Shown here piece after piece: positions 34,979 to 44,416 of a DNA stretch of 64,000 nt. The translations under genes and the position numbers were made by a program. Numbering within the stretch: position 1 is the first letter of the stretch; the number at the start of each line of letters is the position of its first letter. Origin of the DNA: PGYR01 sp034670025 (lineage in GTDB: Bacteria; Bacteroidota; Ignavibacteria; Kapaibacteriales; UBA2268); assembly GCA_034670025.1 (NCBI GenBank), contig JAXMOE010000003.1, forward strand, positions 124,001 through 188,000, read 5' to 3'. The notes beneath the pieces are model-generated. The model ran no database searches, had not been told where the DNA came from, and saw only the letters and a program-made list of their open reading frames with translations.

Positions 34979-36588
34979 AGAGATTAATTTTAGTAATATT
35001 TATTTGTGGTTTTGTACTAAACGGACAGGAAATAGGTAGCTTCCACGAGCTAATGACAGATTCGTCTGTTGTAACAAACTGGGCAAAAGAAATAGATCAC
35101 CAAAGAAGTGACATTAAATTACCCAGAAATGGATTGGTGACTGAGTATAGAAATTTTTATTTCTACAAAGTTGGGTTCGATGGCTATTATATAGATAAAA
35201 AGGATGGCTCTGTTTTCAGGAAAAGGGGTATGCCTATTATGGAGTATAACAAAGGTAAAAGTGATTGGTATTCAGATATTCAATATTCTAATTGGCAGCT
35301 GTCAAAAAATGACACCAACAAAATATTCATAGTAGAATATTTTCTACATGACACTATTTCTGGAATTAAAGGTAGATTAATCACGAAGCAATACGGTGAA
35401 ATTGAACTAACCAAGGAATGGTATAGTAAATTTGACAGTAAAGTATTTGACGATGACTTTTATTGCAATCTGGCTGTATTGAATGAGAATTTAGTAATTG
35501 CTCAATACGATTATAGAGTTCCGATAAGGGGGTGGTATCTGAAATCAAGAAAAATGCAACTATATCAAGGATCTTCAGATAGTATAATTGATGCACAGTT
35601 ACCAAATTTACATAGTTACTCTATTAATAAAAAAGGAGACTATTTGATAGCTAAGGTATATACAGAACGTTATGATGATGACACAAGAGAGCATGAGATT
35701 TATAGAATAAGATATGATTCAGTTGAACATGTTCAAAGCATTCCCTCTTATTCAAGTAACTTCTTCAATAAAATCATAAATGATTCATTAGTAGTAATGA
35801 GTAATGGAGATTCCATCCATGTATATAACTACAGAAAATCAGAATCTGTTTATAAACATGAGTTCAAAGGAAGAGATGATGTAATGTCAGTTTATGTAGA
35901 TACGACGTACCACACATTTTCAATTATCAGCAGTGATTACATATTAACATCACACTACAAAACAGGAAAGTTACTTTTTGATGGCTATAAAAAGAACTTT
36001 TACTTAGGTCAACCAATAGGACAATTAGACGACGGTTCATATTTATCTATTGGTGATAATAATTATCTGTATAAACACAATTTTGATATACTTACTTTCG
36101 ATAGTGTTGATGCTAGTTTCGATTATTGGGTTCAAGATGATAATACAATAAAGTTTATTGACTCATCTTATGGTGCAATTAAAGAATGGTATTGGGATTT
36201 TGGAGATGGGAATACCTCAAATGAGCGTTATCCCGTGCATACTTATACTGAAAGCGGTGAATACAAAGTAACCCAAATTGTGATTAATGAGTATAATCTG
36301 AAAGATACTGTTAGGCAAGTGGTAATTGCAAGAAAGTTTTTAAGACCGTCATTCGATTTCAGTATTTTCAGTGGTCAAACACCATTCACAGTTCAGTTCA
36401 AAAACTACTCATCGGACAATGCAATTAGGTATATCTGGAACTTTGGCGATGGCACATATAGCTACGAAATGGAACCAGCACACACCTATACAATACCTGG
36501 TGAATATAGCATATCACTAACCGCAGTCGATGAATATGAAAATTTCAACACTTTTGTACAACCTAAAACAATAGTGGTTACGGAATAA
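34975..36588 (+). CDS. Array protein B1: tandem-PKD secreted protein
   Basis: The 537-residue B protein has a short signal peptide (LILVIFICGFVLNG). Residues about 25-380 resemble a beta-propeller-like region with FYFYKVGFDGYYIDKKDG. Two PKD domains follow: the first near 380-455 (YWDFGDGNTSNERYP) and the second from about 465 to the end (YIWNFGDGTYSYEMEP). The second domain is almost identical at DNA level to those in B2 and B3, whereas the N-terminal 300 residues diverge strongly from them. There is no T9SS sorting domain. It is coupled upstream by ATGA, and A3 begins on the base after its stop. PKD domains are protein or glycan interaction modules. Confidence 0.8.
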   Translation: MKRLILVIFICGFVLNGQEIGSFHELMTDSSVVTNWAKEIDHQRSDIKLPRNGLVTEYRNFYFYKVGFDGYYIDKKDGSVFRKRGMPIMEYNKGKSDWYSDIQYSNWQLSKNDTNKIFIVEYFLHDTISGIKGRLITKQYGEIELTKEWYSKFDSKVFDDDFYCNLAVLNENLVIAQYDYRVPIRGWYLKSRKMQLYQGSSDSIIDAQLPNLHSYSINKKGDYLIAKVYTERYDDDTREHEIYRIRYDSVEHVQSIPSYSSNFFNKIINDSLVVMSNGDSIHVYNYRKSESVYKHEFKGRDDVMSVYVDTTYHTFSIISSDYILTSHYKTGKLLFDGYKKNFYLGQPIGQLDDGSYLSIGDNNYLYKHNFDILTFDSVDASFDYWVQDDNTIKFIDSSYGAIKEWYWDFGDGNTSNERYPVHTYTESGEYKVTQIVINEYNLKDTVRQVVIARKFLRPSFDFSIFSGQTPFTVQFKNYSSDNAIRYIWNFGDGTYSYEMEPAHTYTIPGEYSISLTAVDEYENFNTFVQPKTIVVTE

Positions 36589-37860
36589 ATGAAAAAGCTA
36601 ATTATAATATTAATACTCATTACTTCATTCAATCTATTTGCTGAGAAAGAAATAGAGCTAACCCCTATTGTTCTGCCTTATGACAGCTTGAACATAGATG
36701 AAGTCTATGGCTATGGAGCTACGATTATCGCTCGGTCTGGCAACACAATCTACCACTCCACCGATGATGGTGGGAGCTGGGACATTGCCTTAGAAAGCGA
36801 GACAAAGCTGAATCAACTATACTCCAAAGACCCACACACCGTATTCGCTATTGGTGATTCGGGATTGGTTTATAGGACATTTGATTATGGGGCTAGTTGG
36901 ATAGATGTTAGTATAGACACGGATTTGGAACTACGAGCCATGGCAGCGGGTGACTATTCGGAGTATATGATAATAACGCCGAGTACATTCTCTTTTAGGA
37001 AAGACGGGCAAGATAATGAGGCATTTGCACTTTCGAATTGGAGTTTAATTCATTTACAAAGTATTGTAAAATACAAGGACAAATACTTATTTTCTGGTGG
37101 GTATTATACAGATAAATTTAGAGAAAATGGATATAACTACAGAGAATTGTTCATTCCATTATATATTTATAACGACAAAGAGAAAGTTAAAACAACAATT
37201 GCAGATGATTGGTTTGGAGTTGAAGAAAGTTACGATCGAACAATTGACAGTTTAAATCTGCATGTTTTGGGTGATGATTTATTCTATTCATCTAAATTTG
37301 GTTATGATAAATACAATAAAAACATAGCTGGACTTACACATAAACCTGAGCACATACACAATGTATATGCAGATGGTTGGTTTGGGGCAAAAATTAACAA
37401 TGATAAATTTATCCATATAGATAGAAAAGATAGTGTTTATACTTATATCACTAGAGAGGGAATTTTTAACAGATTTTATGAATCAGAATTCTATACAGGT
37501 GGGTTGATAAAACCGTTCTTCTTACATAGGTTTGATTTTGCTCCAATAAACCATGTAAACAATTATGATTACGATTGCTACTATTTTGCTACTAATAACT
37601 CTACAATTTATAAATCTAAATTGAAAGAAGTTCAGTCCTCCGTTGAGAAACAATCAGATAATAATATAATTCAGTATGGAGATATAATTGAGTTAAAGAA
37701 TGGTTCTGAACTAATTTATATATCAAATTATATAGGGCAAAAACTGAATATACAAGAGATTAGCTATAAAGTTTATAAACTTACGTTAGGATTAAACTTT
37801 ATTACCTATCAGGATAAAGAGAATAATATAAGAACAATTAAAGTAGTGGTGAATAAATGA
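36589..37860 (+). CDS. Array protein A3: Asp-box T9SS protein
   Basis: The 423-residue protein keeps the signal peptide and the N-terminal constant cassette (36640-36875), with only AEKEIEL and STDDGGSW as differences from A1 there. It then diverges after about residue 100, so the remaining 320 residues share only family-level similarity with A1/A2. The end (ISNYIGQKLNI, then TIKVVVNK) is still T9SS-like. The divergent part is visibly richer in A and T than the cassette. It begins directly after the B1 stop (TAA-ATG) and joins B2 by ATGA. Confidence 0.8.
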   Translation: MKKLIIILILITSFNLFAEKEIELTPIVLPYDSLNIDEVYGYGATIIARSGNTIYHSTDDGGSWDIALESETKLNQLYSKDPHTVFAIGDSGLVYRTFDYGASWIDVSIDTDLELRAMAAGDYSEYMIITPSTFSFRKDGQDNEAFALSNWSLIHLQSIVKYKDKYLFSGGYYTDKFRENGYNYRELFIPLYIYNDKEKVKTTIADDWFGVEESYDRTIDSLNLHVLGDDLFYSSKFGYDKYNKNIAGLTHKPEHIHNVYADGWFGAKINNDKFIHIDRKDSVYTYITREGIFNRFYESEFYTGGLIKPFFLHRFDFAPINHVNNYDYDCYYFATNNSTIYKSKLKEVQSSVEKQSDNNIIQYGDIIELKNGSELIYISNYIGQKLNIQEISYKVYKLTLGLNFITYQDKENNIRTIKVVVNK

Positions 37861-39470
37861 GGTATATTTTCATAATTATATTGTTATTTAGTTTTTCATT
37901 TACCTGTAGTCAATCAATCTTAGATGATATTCATAAGAGTCCAATTGAAACAAATTGGACTAAATATGATGACTATTTAAAATCTGATATAATAGCACGA
38001 AGTGAGGGGTTCAGTAGAGATTATGGTAATTATATTTTCTGGAAACACCAATATTGGGGTTGGTTTATTGATAAAAAAGATGGTGGAGTATTCAAAAAAA
38101 TTGAACAAGACCCAATTAAAAGTGCATCTGTTTACTATATAAATTGGGATTTGTCACCTACTGATAGCTCTAAGATTATTGGTATTAAATATGGCAACAG
38201 AACAGGAGATACAAATTATATAATTGCATTCAAACACCAAGAAACAGATACACTTTTTAGCTGGAGAACTGATGAAAATAATCTACATCCTTCTGAATAT
38301 TATAGCCCTTATTTTTACGCAATATCAGACAATCATTTTTTGGATCAACATGGGCACAGAATAACTGATGGTCCATACAGTTGGAGGGTTATTGCTAGAA
38401 ATTATATTAATTTAAATGCTCCTGACAGCAATAAAATTAGTCACATTAATGAAGTGAACCTGTTTAATTTTTCGAGTAGTGATAATAATGAGATTATGAT
38501 TTTTTCGAAAGATAACACAAAATATAATTACCGTGGTAACTATGAGAATCCACATACAGTGGAATTTATGACATATAGAAATGGAGAATTTAATAAGAAA
38601 AAAAGTTTAGATATTCATAGTTCTAGTTTATACAATTCAATTTTGAATGACTCTATTTGTTTAACCATGTATAAGGACACAGTAGTCTTGTATAACTATA
38701 ATAAATTTGAAAGATACTCAATCTACCCAACCCAAGGCAACGAAAACCCAATAGGTGCATACTGGAATGAGGACAATAAGACAGTTAATGTTGCTTTTGC
38801 TCGCCAAGGTGACAGTTGCGACATTATGTCAATTCACTATCCTTCAAAAAATGTTGTCAAAAGAGAGAGAGTAGTAGCTCCTTACCTCGGTAGGTTTGTG
38901 ATGAATACTGGCGATGGCTATACACTATCAATAGGTGAAGGTGGATTCCTATACAAACACAACTTAGATATATTCAAAACAGATTCACTGACAGCGGGCT
39001 TTAGTTTTAATAACACATCTGACTACGAACTGCAATTTTCAGATGAATCATTTGGTGCAGTTACGGACTGGCAATGGGATTTTGGCGATGGAAATACATC
39101 CAATGAAAGAAATCCAATACACAAATTTGCTTCTGCTGGTAATTATGAAGTTGAGCTTATTGTAACTGACGAGTATGGCAAAAAGGACACCACTATAAAA
39201 CAAGTAAAAGTAACCCAGAAGTTAGAAGCACAATTCGACTTCGGTGGATTCACTGGGCAAGCACCATTCACAGTGCAGTTCAGAAACTACTCATCGGACA
39301 ATTCAATTAGGTATATCTGGAACTTTGGCGATGGCACATATAGCTACGAAATGGAGCCAGCTCATACCTACTCCTTACCTGGGGAATATAGTATATCACT
39401 AACCGCAGTCGATGAATATGAAAATTTCAACACCTTTGTGCAACCCAAAAAAGTCTTGGTTACTGAATAA
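37857..39470 (+). CDS. Array protein B2: tandem-PKD secreted protein
   Basis: This 537-residue protein has the same length as B1. The signal peptide is IFIIILLFSFSFTCS. Residues about 25-290 are divergent, and from TQGNENPIGAYWNED onward it is closely related to B3, then both PKD domains follow (WQWDFGDGNTSNER and YIWNFGDGTYSYEMEP). GRFVMNTGDGYTLSIGEGGF, shared with B3, looks like a propeller blade or linker. It overlaps A3 by ATGA and the A4 start follows its stop immediately. No sorting domain; either it is retained in the periplasm or it is exported with its A partner. Confidence 0.8.
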   Translation: MRYIFIIILLFSFSFTCSQSILDDIHKSPIETNWTKYDDYLKSDIIARSEGFSRDYGNYIFWKHQYWGWFIDKKDGGVFKKIEQDPIKSASVYYINWDLSPTDSSKIIGIKYGNRTGDTNYIIAFKHQETDTLFSWRTDENNLHPSEYYSPYFYAISDNHFLDQHGHRITDGPYSWRVIARNYINLNAPDSNKISHINEVNLFNFSSSDNNEIMIFSKDNTKYNYRGNYENPHTVEFMTYRNGEFNKKKSLDIHSSSLYNSILNDSICLTMYKDTVVLYNYNKFERYSIYPTQGNENPIGAYWNEDNKTVNVAFARQGDSCDIMSIHYPSKNVVKRERVVAPYLGRFVMNTGDGYTLSIGEGGFLYKHNLDIFKTDSLTAGFSFNNTSDYELQFSDESFGAVTDWQWDFGDGNTSNERNPIHKFASAGNYEVELIVTDEYGKKDTTIKQVKVTQKLEAQFDFGGFTGQAPFTVQFRNYSSDNSIRYIWNFGDGTYSYEMEPAHTYSLPGEYSISLTAVDEYENFNTFVQPKKVLVTE

Positions 39471-40733
39471 ATGAAAAAACTAACTTTAATATTAATACTC
39501 ATTACCTCATTCAATCTATTCGCCGAAAAGCAAATAGAGCTCACCCCTATAGTGCTGCCCTACGACAGCTTGAACATAGATGAGGTCTATGGCTATGGAG
39601 CCACTATAATCGCTCGCTCTGGCAACACAATCTACCACTCCACCGATGATGGTGCCAGATGGGACATAGCCTTAGAGAGCGAGACTAAGCTGAACCAACT
39701 ATACTCCAAAGACCCGCATACAGTATTTGCCATTGGTGATTCGGGATTGGTTTATAGAACTATGGACTATGGAGCTACATGGATTGATGAAAGTGTTGAC
39801 ACAGAATTAGATTTGGTTACTATGGCGGCTAAAGATGCTGTAGATTATTTGACACTTACTTCCTATAATATAGGGTTTCATAGGGAACTTATAGAAAGTA
39901 AGTATGAGAGAATAAGTAATGGAATAAATACAAGAATAAGTAGTGTTGTGTACCAAGATTCTATCTATATATTTGGTGGCGGGTATAGTTATAGACAAGT
40001 AGATTACTATATTGGTACGAGTTATTATGAGTATATTTTACCTGAATTCACTTATAATGGAGATTATGTTGAAAAACATGATTCATATATATTTAGCTCT
40101 ACAACTTCTGATTATATCAATAGATATTTAGTTGACTCACTAAAATTATTTAGCTCAAGTCATGGTCTAATTAAAACCGGAAAGTTAGTTAATAAGGGGC
40201 ATTCAGGATTAGCGTTATCAAATGAATTAGGAAAAACTCTTTATCTAAATGATGAAGGCTTTTATATTTATGATAAGAATATTATTCATGCTAACATACA
40301 AAGTGACATATTAAATGTATTTACGAAAGAAGAAGATTTATATCAAATTAGACCAAACAGTCTAGAAGCGTTGGTGTCTAATAGAGATATGGAATCAATA
40401 AAAATTGACATCTCGACAATAAACTTTGTAAGTGATTACTCTGAAAATAATTACTATATAGCTTCAAATAAATCGACTATTTATAAAGCAAGTATATATG
40501 AATTAATACCTTTTGAAAATCCAAAATATGATGAAATAATAAGTCTAAATGGTAGATATATACAGTTTGATGAAAATGTTGAACTGATAAGCATCTCAAA
40601 TTATTTAGGTCAAAATTTATCTTACACAAATATTAGAAATAATGGTTATAAATTAGAAGAAGGTGTTAGTATAGTCACTTTCATAAACAGTAGCAATGAG
40701 ATAAAAACAATAAAATTATTGGTGCTAGAATGA
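39471..40733 (+). CDS. Array protein A4: Asp-box T9SS protein
   Basis: The signal peptide and constant cassette (39522-39757) are conserved; the Asp box reads STDDGARW. The constant cassette carries several synonymous differences from A1-A3 here, so protein identity exceeds DNA identity. After DYGATW the sequence diverges from all other A genes. The end (SISNYLGQNLSY, then TIKLLVLE) remains T9SS-like. It overlaps B3 by ATGA. Confidence 0.8.
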   Translation: MKKLTLILILITSFNLFAEKQIELTPIVLPYDSLNIDEVYGYGATIIARSGNTIYHSTDDGARWDIALESETKLNQLYSKDPHTVFAIGDSGLVYRTMDYGATWIDESVDTELDLVTMAAKDAVDYLTLTSYNIGFHRELIESKYERISNGINTRISSVVYQDSIYIFGGGYSYRQVDYYIGTSYYEYILPEFTYNGDYVEKHDSYIFSSTTSDYINRYLVDSLKLFSSSHGLIKTGKLVNKGHSGLALSNELGKTLYLNDEGFYIYDKNIIHANIQSDILNVFTKEEDLYQIRPNSLEALVSNRDMESIKIDISTINFVSDYSENNYYIASNKSTIYKASIYELIPFENPKYDEIISLNGRYIQFDENVELISISNYLGQNLSYTNIRNNGYKLEEGVSIVTFINSSNEIKTIKLLVLE

Positions 40734-42337
40734 GAATAATAATATTATTAATATTTATTTTTAGCTTTTACAATACCTGCTCGGCTTCTAATTGGGACTA
40801 TATCTCAACAGAAGAAGTTGATATGAAATGGGAACAGAAGAATGGTTTTATGAAATCAGACTTACAAATTATTAGAAATGGTGTATTAAGGGATTATGGA
40901 GATATAATACTTTGGAAGTATAGACTTGAAGGAGCATTATTAGAGAAAAAAACGGGTAGAATTATAAGAAAAATAACTCAAGTCGAAAATAACAATAGTC
41001 TTATTCCAGAAAATTTAGTTTGGGATCTATCTTACTCTGACACATCTACGATAATGGGATTGGAGATTGGTAATAGTACTGGTGATATCAATTATATAAT
41101 TTCCAAAAACTCTAATAATTTAGACACTATTTATAGTTGGACTACAAATAACCAATTCTATTACCAGTATGAAAAATCAAAAAACAATTTTTATTCTTTA
41201 ACGGACAATATTTTTCTTGCTCAAATAGACCATTCTTATAACAGAGGTAAAGAACGAAGACCAGTTCAAAGAAAATTATTAATTGATATTGAAAAAGACA
41301 CTATAATAAATATTGAAAATCTGAATCTCAACAGCATGAAGAGCTATAACAATGATAGTGTTGTAATATTTACTAATGATAACTTTGTCTATACCCAATC
41401 TTATCATGAAGATTACCCAGACACACACAATCTATATCTGAATAATGAAAATGGGTTCCAGCAATCAGATGAAATTGTAATTGATGAATCGAACTGGTTC
41501 AAAGAAATCATAAATGATTCAATTTGCGTAACTATGTATAAAGACACTGTAGTTCTTTATAACTTTCAAAATAATAGTAGGTACTCTATAACCCCAACCC
41601 AAGGAAACGAAAATCCAATCGGTACCTACTGGAATGAAGATAGAAATACAATTGATATTGCATTCGGCCTGAATGGTGATAGTACGAAGATTATGTCTAT
41701 ACATTACACATCTAAAAACTTGATTAAGAATGAAAAAGTAGTTGCCCCTTACCTCGGCAGATTTGTTATGAATACTGGTGATGGCTATACACTATCGATT
41801 GGTGAAGGTGGCTTTCTGTACAAGCATGTTCTGAGTATTTTCAAAACAGACTCTCTTACTGCAGATTTCAGCTTTAAAAACACAGCCGACTACGAACTGC
41901 AATTTTCTGATGAATCATTTGGTGCAGTGACGGAGTGGGAATGGGATTTTGGAAATGGAAATACTTCCAATGAAAGGCATCCAATTAACAAATTTGCTTC
42001 TGCTGGAACGAATGAAGTTCAGTTGATAGTAACAGATGAATATGGCAAAAAAGATACTATTGTAAAGCAAGTGAAAGTAACCCAGAAATTGAATTCAGAA
42101 TTCGACTTTGAAAAATTTACTGGTCAAGCACCATTCACAGTGCAATTCAAGAACTACGCATCGGACAATGCCATTCGGTATATCTGGAACTTTGGCGATG
42201 GGACATATAGCTACGAAATGGAGCCAGCTCATACCTACTCCTTACCTGGGGAATATAGTATATCGTTAACTGTATTTGATGAAAATGAGAATTATAGAAT
42301 ATTTGTACAACCTAAAACAATAGTGGCGACTGAATAG
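40730..42337 (+). CDS. Array protein B3: tandem-PKD secreted protein
   Basis: The last array gene, 535 residues. Signal peptide LLIFIFSFYNTCSA. Divergent N-terminal region (SDLQIIRNG, YGDIILWKY) aligned in outline with B1/B2, then the B2-like part beginning TQGNENPIGTYWNED, then two PKD domains; the first has WDFGNGNTSNER instead of WDFGDGNTS, a small change in the otherwise invariant motif. It ends 71 bp before the CoA-transferase gene, with no obvious terminator between them. No sorting domain is visible. Confidence 0.8.
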   Translation: MRIIILLIFIFSFYNTCSASNWDYISTEEVDMKWEQKNGFMKSDLQIIRNGVLRDYGDIILWKYRLEGALLEKKTGRIIRKITQVENNNSLIPENLVWDLSYSDTSTIMGLEIGNSTGDINYIISKNSNNLDTIYSWTTNNQFYYQYEKSKNNFYSLTDNIFLAQIDHSYNRGKERRPVQRKLLIDIEKDTIINIENLNLNSMKSYNNDSVVIFTNDNFVYTQSYHEDYPDTHNLYLNNENGFQQSDEIVIDESNWFKEIINDSICVTMYKDTVVLYNFQNNSRYSITPTQGNENPIGTYWNEDRNTIDIAFGLNGDSTKIMSIHYTSKNLIKNEKVVAPYLGRFVMNTGDGYTLSIGEGGFLYKHVLSIFKTDSLTADFSFKNTADYELQFSDESFGAVTEWEWDFGNGNTSNERHPINKFASAGTNEVQLIVTDEYGKKDTIVKQVKVTQKLNSEFDFEKFTGQAPFTVQFKNYASDNAIRYIWNFGDGTYSYEMEPAHTYSLPGEYSISLTVFDENENYRIFVQPKTIVATE

Positions 42338-42408
42338 GTATAATTAGCATATTATTTGCTATATTAGATTAACATTAGTTCAAATAATAAAAATTCGTTT
42401 CCACTATT

Positions 42409-43671
42409 ATGATAACAACAGCAGAAGATGCAGTAAAGAAAATTAAAAGTAATGACAACGTATTTATCCACTCTGCAGCCGCTGCTCCTCCATTGTTGGT
42501 GAACGCTATGAGCAACCGCCACAGTGAATTAGAAAACGTTAGTATATACCAAATTCATACCGAAGGCGACGCTCCATATTGCTATGAGGGAATGGAACAG
42601 GCATTCAAGGTAAAGGCAATGTTCGTGGGCTCCAACACCCGAAAATCAATCAGAAATGGAAGCAACAGCTACATACCAATATTCTTAAGTGAAGCACCAA
42701 AGTTATTTCGCAGAAAAATAATCCCAATAGATGTAGCACTAATTACCGTGTCTCCCCCTGACAAACACGGATTTTGCTCATTGGGAACTTCTGTTGATAT
42801 CTCATTGGCTGCAGTTGAGTCAGCTAAGATAGTTATAGCTCAAATCAATGAAAATATGCCAAGGACACACGGCGATGGAATTATACACATAGACGATATT
42901 GCAATACAAGTGGAGGGCCACACCGATTTGTATGAATTAAGCTATTCAAAACTATCCGATGAGAACAAAGCAATAGGTATGAATATAGCGGAGTTAATTG
43001 AAGACGGCTCTACGCTACAAATGGGAATAGGCGCCATACCCGATGCTGTTTTAACCTATTTGGGTAATCATAAAAATTTGGGCATTCACTCCGAAATGTT
43101 CTCTGATGGAATATTGCCACTGGTCAAAAGTGGAGTAATCAATGGAGAAAACAAAAAGAAACACCCCGGGAAAATAGTATCATCATTTGTATTAGGAAGC
43201 AGAAAGCTCTATGACTTTATTGATGACAACCCATCTATACACATGTTAGATTCTGACTATGTCAATAGCCCAAATGTTATCCAAAAGAACCCAAAAGTTG
43301 TAGCAATAAACAGTGCAATTGAAATAGATTTGACTGGTCAGGTTTGTGCCGATTCCATAGGCTCAAAAATATACTCAGGCGTTGGTGGACAAATGGACTT
43401 CATACGCGGTGCATCACTTTCCGAAGGTGGTAAGCCAATCATTGCACTTAGCTCTGTTACCAAAAGCGGCGAATCAAAAATTGTCCCATTCCTAAAACAA
43501 GGAGCAGGTGTGGTAACTACAAGAGCTCACGTACACTATGTGGTCACAGAATACGGTGTAGCTTATCTATACGGCAAAACAATAGAAGAAAGAATAGATG
43601 AGCTTATTAAAATTGCTCATCCTAAACATCAAGATTGGCTAAAGCAATCAAAAAAAATGATGTATTGCTAA
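42409..43671 (+). CDS. Acetyl-CoA hydrolase/4-hydroxybutyrate CoA-transferase family protein
   Basis: This class I-type CoA-transferase of the Cat1/4HB family moves CoA between acyl groups and acetate. The 420-residue length is typical. The predicted catalytic glutamate is Glu229 in GIHSEMFSDG, and GVGGQMDFIRGA is the conserved substrate loop. VSPPDKHGFCSLGTSVD is also diagnostic. The stop codon shares bases with the stop of the convergent menG gene (CTAA read on both strands). Whether acetate, succinate or 4-hydroxybutyrate is the acceptor is not clear. Confidence 0.88.
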   Translation: MITTAEDAVKKIKSNDNVFIHSAAAAPPLLVNAMSNRHSELENVSIYQIHTEGDAPYCYEGMEQAFKVKAMFVGSNTRKSIRNGSNSYIPIFLSEAPKLFRRKIIPIDVALITVSPPDKHGFCSLGTSVDISLAAVESAKIVIAQINENMPRTHGDGIIHIDDIAIQVEGHTDLYELSYSKLSDENKAIGMNIAELIEDGSTLQMGIGAIPDAVLTYLGNHKNLGIHSEMFSDGILPLVKSGVINGENKKKHPGKIVSSFVLGSRKLYDFIDDNPSIHMLDSDYVNSPNVIQKNPKVVAINSAIEIDLTGQVCADSIGSKIYSGVGGQMDFIRGASLSEGGKPIIALSSVTKSGESKIVPFLKQGAGVVTTRAHVHYVVTEYGVAYLYGKTIEERIDELIKIAHPKHQDWLKQSKKMMYC

Positions 43672-44357
43672 GCAACCACACACTCATATATAAAAGATAC
43701 CCCAAAGAATTGAGGATATGCTTTCACGCTTTTGAACCTGTCGGTACTCATTAGCAAGTCAACAAATTCTTGACCATAAGGGAAGTTATCTATTGTTTTC
43801 GGTAGATAAGTGTAAGCTTCTTCTTTATTAATTAGCATTCTGCCTAATCGTGGCATTATTTTCTTACTATAAAAATTATAAACAGATTTCAAAATACCAC
43901 TCGGCTTACCTGTTTCCAATATCATTAGTTTGCCGCCAGTTTTGGTAACTCTGGTTAGCTCTGCCAGCGACCGGTGCAAGTCATCTACATTTCTTATCCC
44001 AAACGATATACTAACTATATCAAAAGTGTCCCTTTCATAATGCAAATCCATAATATCAGCGAGCTCAGTTTCCACCTTTACGTCTTTTTTGATTGCCTTC
44101 ATCGGCAACTTCTTCAACATATCGGAGCAAAAATCGGTTGCCAATACTCGTCCTTCTTTACCAATTGCCTTTCTGAACTCAATAGCCAAATCGCCAGTAC
44201 CAGAAGCAGTGTCCAAAATATGGTCACCAGACTTTGCACCAGATATTTTGACCAATCGCTTACGCCACAGATGATGCATACCGAATGACATAACATTATT
44301 CATATAATCATAGTCATTAGATATGTGGGCAAACATTTTTTTTACTTCTTCACTCAT
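43668..44357 (-). CDS. menG: Demethylmenaquinone methyltransferase
   Basis: This UbiE/MenG enzyme performs the last C-methylation in menaquinone synthesis. The 229 residues start with VKKMFAHISNDYDYMNNVMS, a UbiE signature, followed by the SAM motif LDTASGTGDLA (48-58) and later SFGIRNVDD, the second UbiE signature. A menaquinone role is inferred because Bacteroidota use menaquinone. It starts 59 bp from the divergent egtB gene. Confidence 0.94.
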   Translation of the reverse strand: MSEEVKKMFAHISNDYDYMNNVMSFGMHHLWRKRLVKISGAKSGDHILDTASGTGDLAIEFRKAIGKEGRVLATDFCSDMLKKLPMKAIKKDVKVETELADIMDLHYERDTFDIVSISFGIRNVDDLHRSLAELTRVTKTGGKLMILETGKPSGILKSVYNFYSKKIMPRLGRMLINKEEAYTYLPKTIDNFPYGQEFVDLLMSTDRFKSVKAYPQFFGVSFIYECVVA

Positions 44358-44416
44358 TGCTATATCAAATTATTTTATTACATTAAAAAATCCTTTCACT
44401 TACAAATATAATATTT

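Larger units (their letters stand above)
33716..42337 (+). repeat. Tandem array of three bicistronic A-B units
   Basis: Units are A2-B1 (33716-36588), A3-B2 (36589-39470) and A4-B3 (39471-42337): 2873, 2882 and 2867 bp. Each starts with a near-identical ATGAAAAA signal-peptide segment, has an internal ATGA junction and ends with TAA directly followed by the next ATG. A1 (32451-33719) is an extra A without B. The regular lengths and fixed junctions imply duplication of a whole A-B unit. Confidence 0.9.

Noticed and set aside
32451..42337. Array considered as a CRISPR or VNTR locus
   Set aside because: The repeats are whole genes of 1.3-1.6 kb with coding frames preserved throughout, not short direct repeats with spacers.
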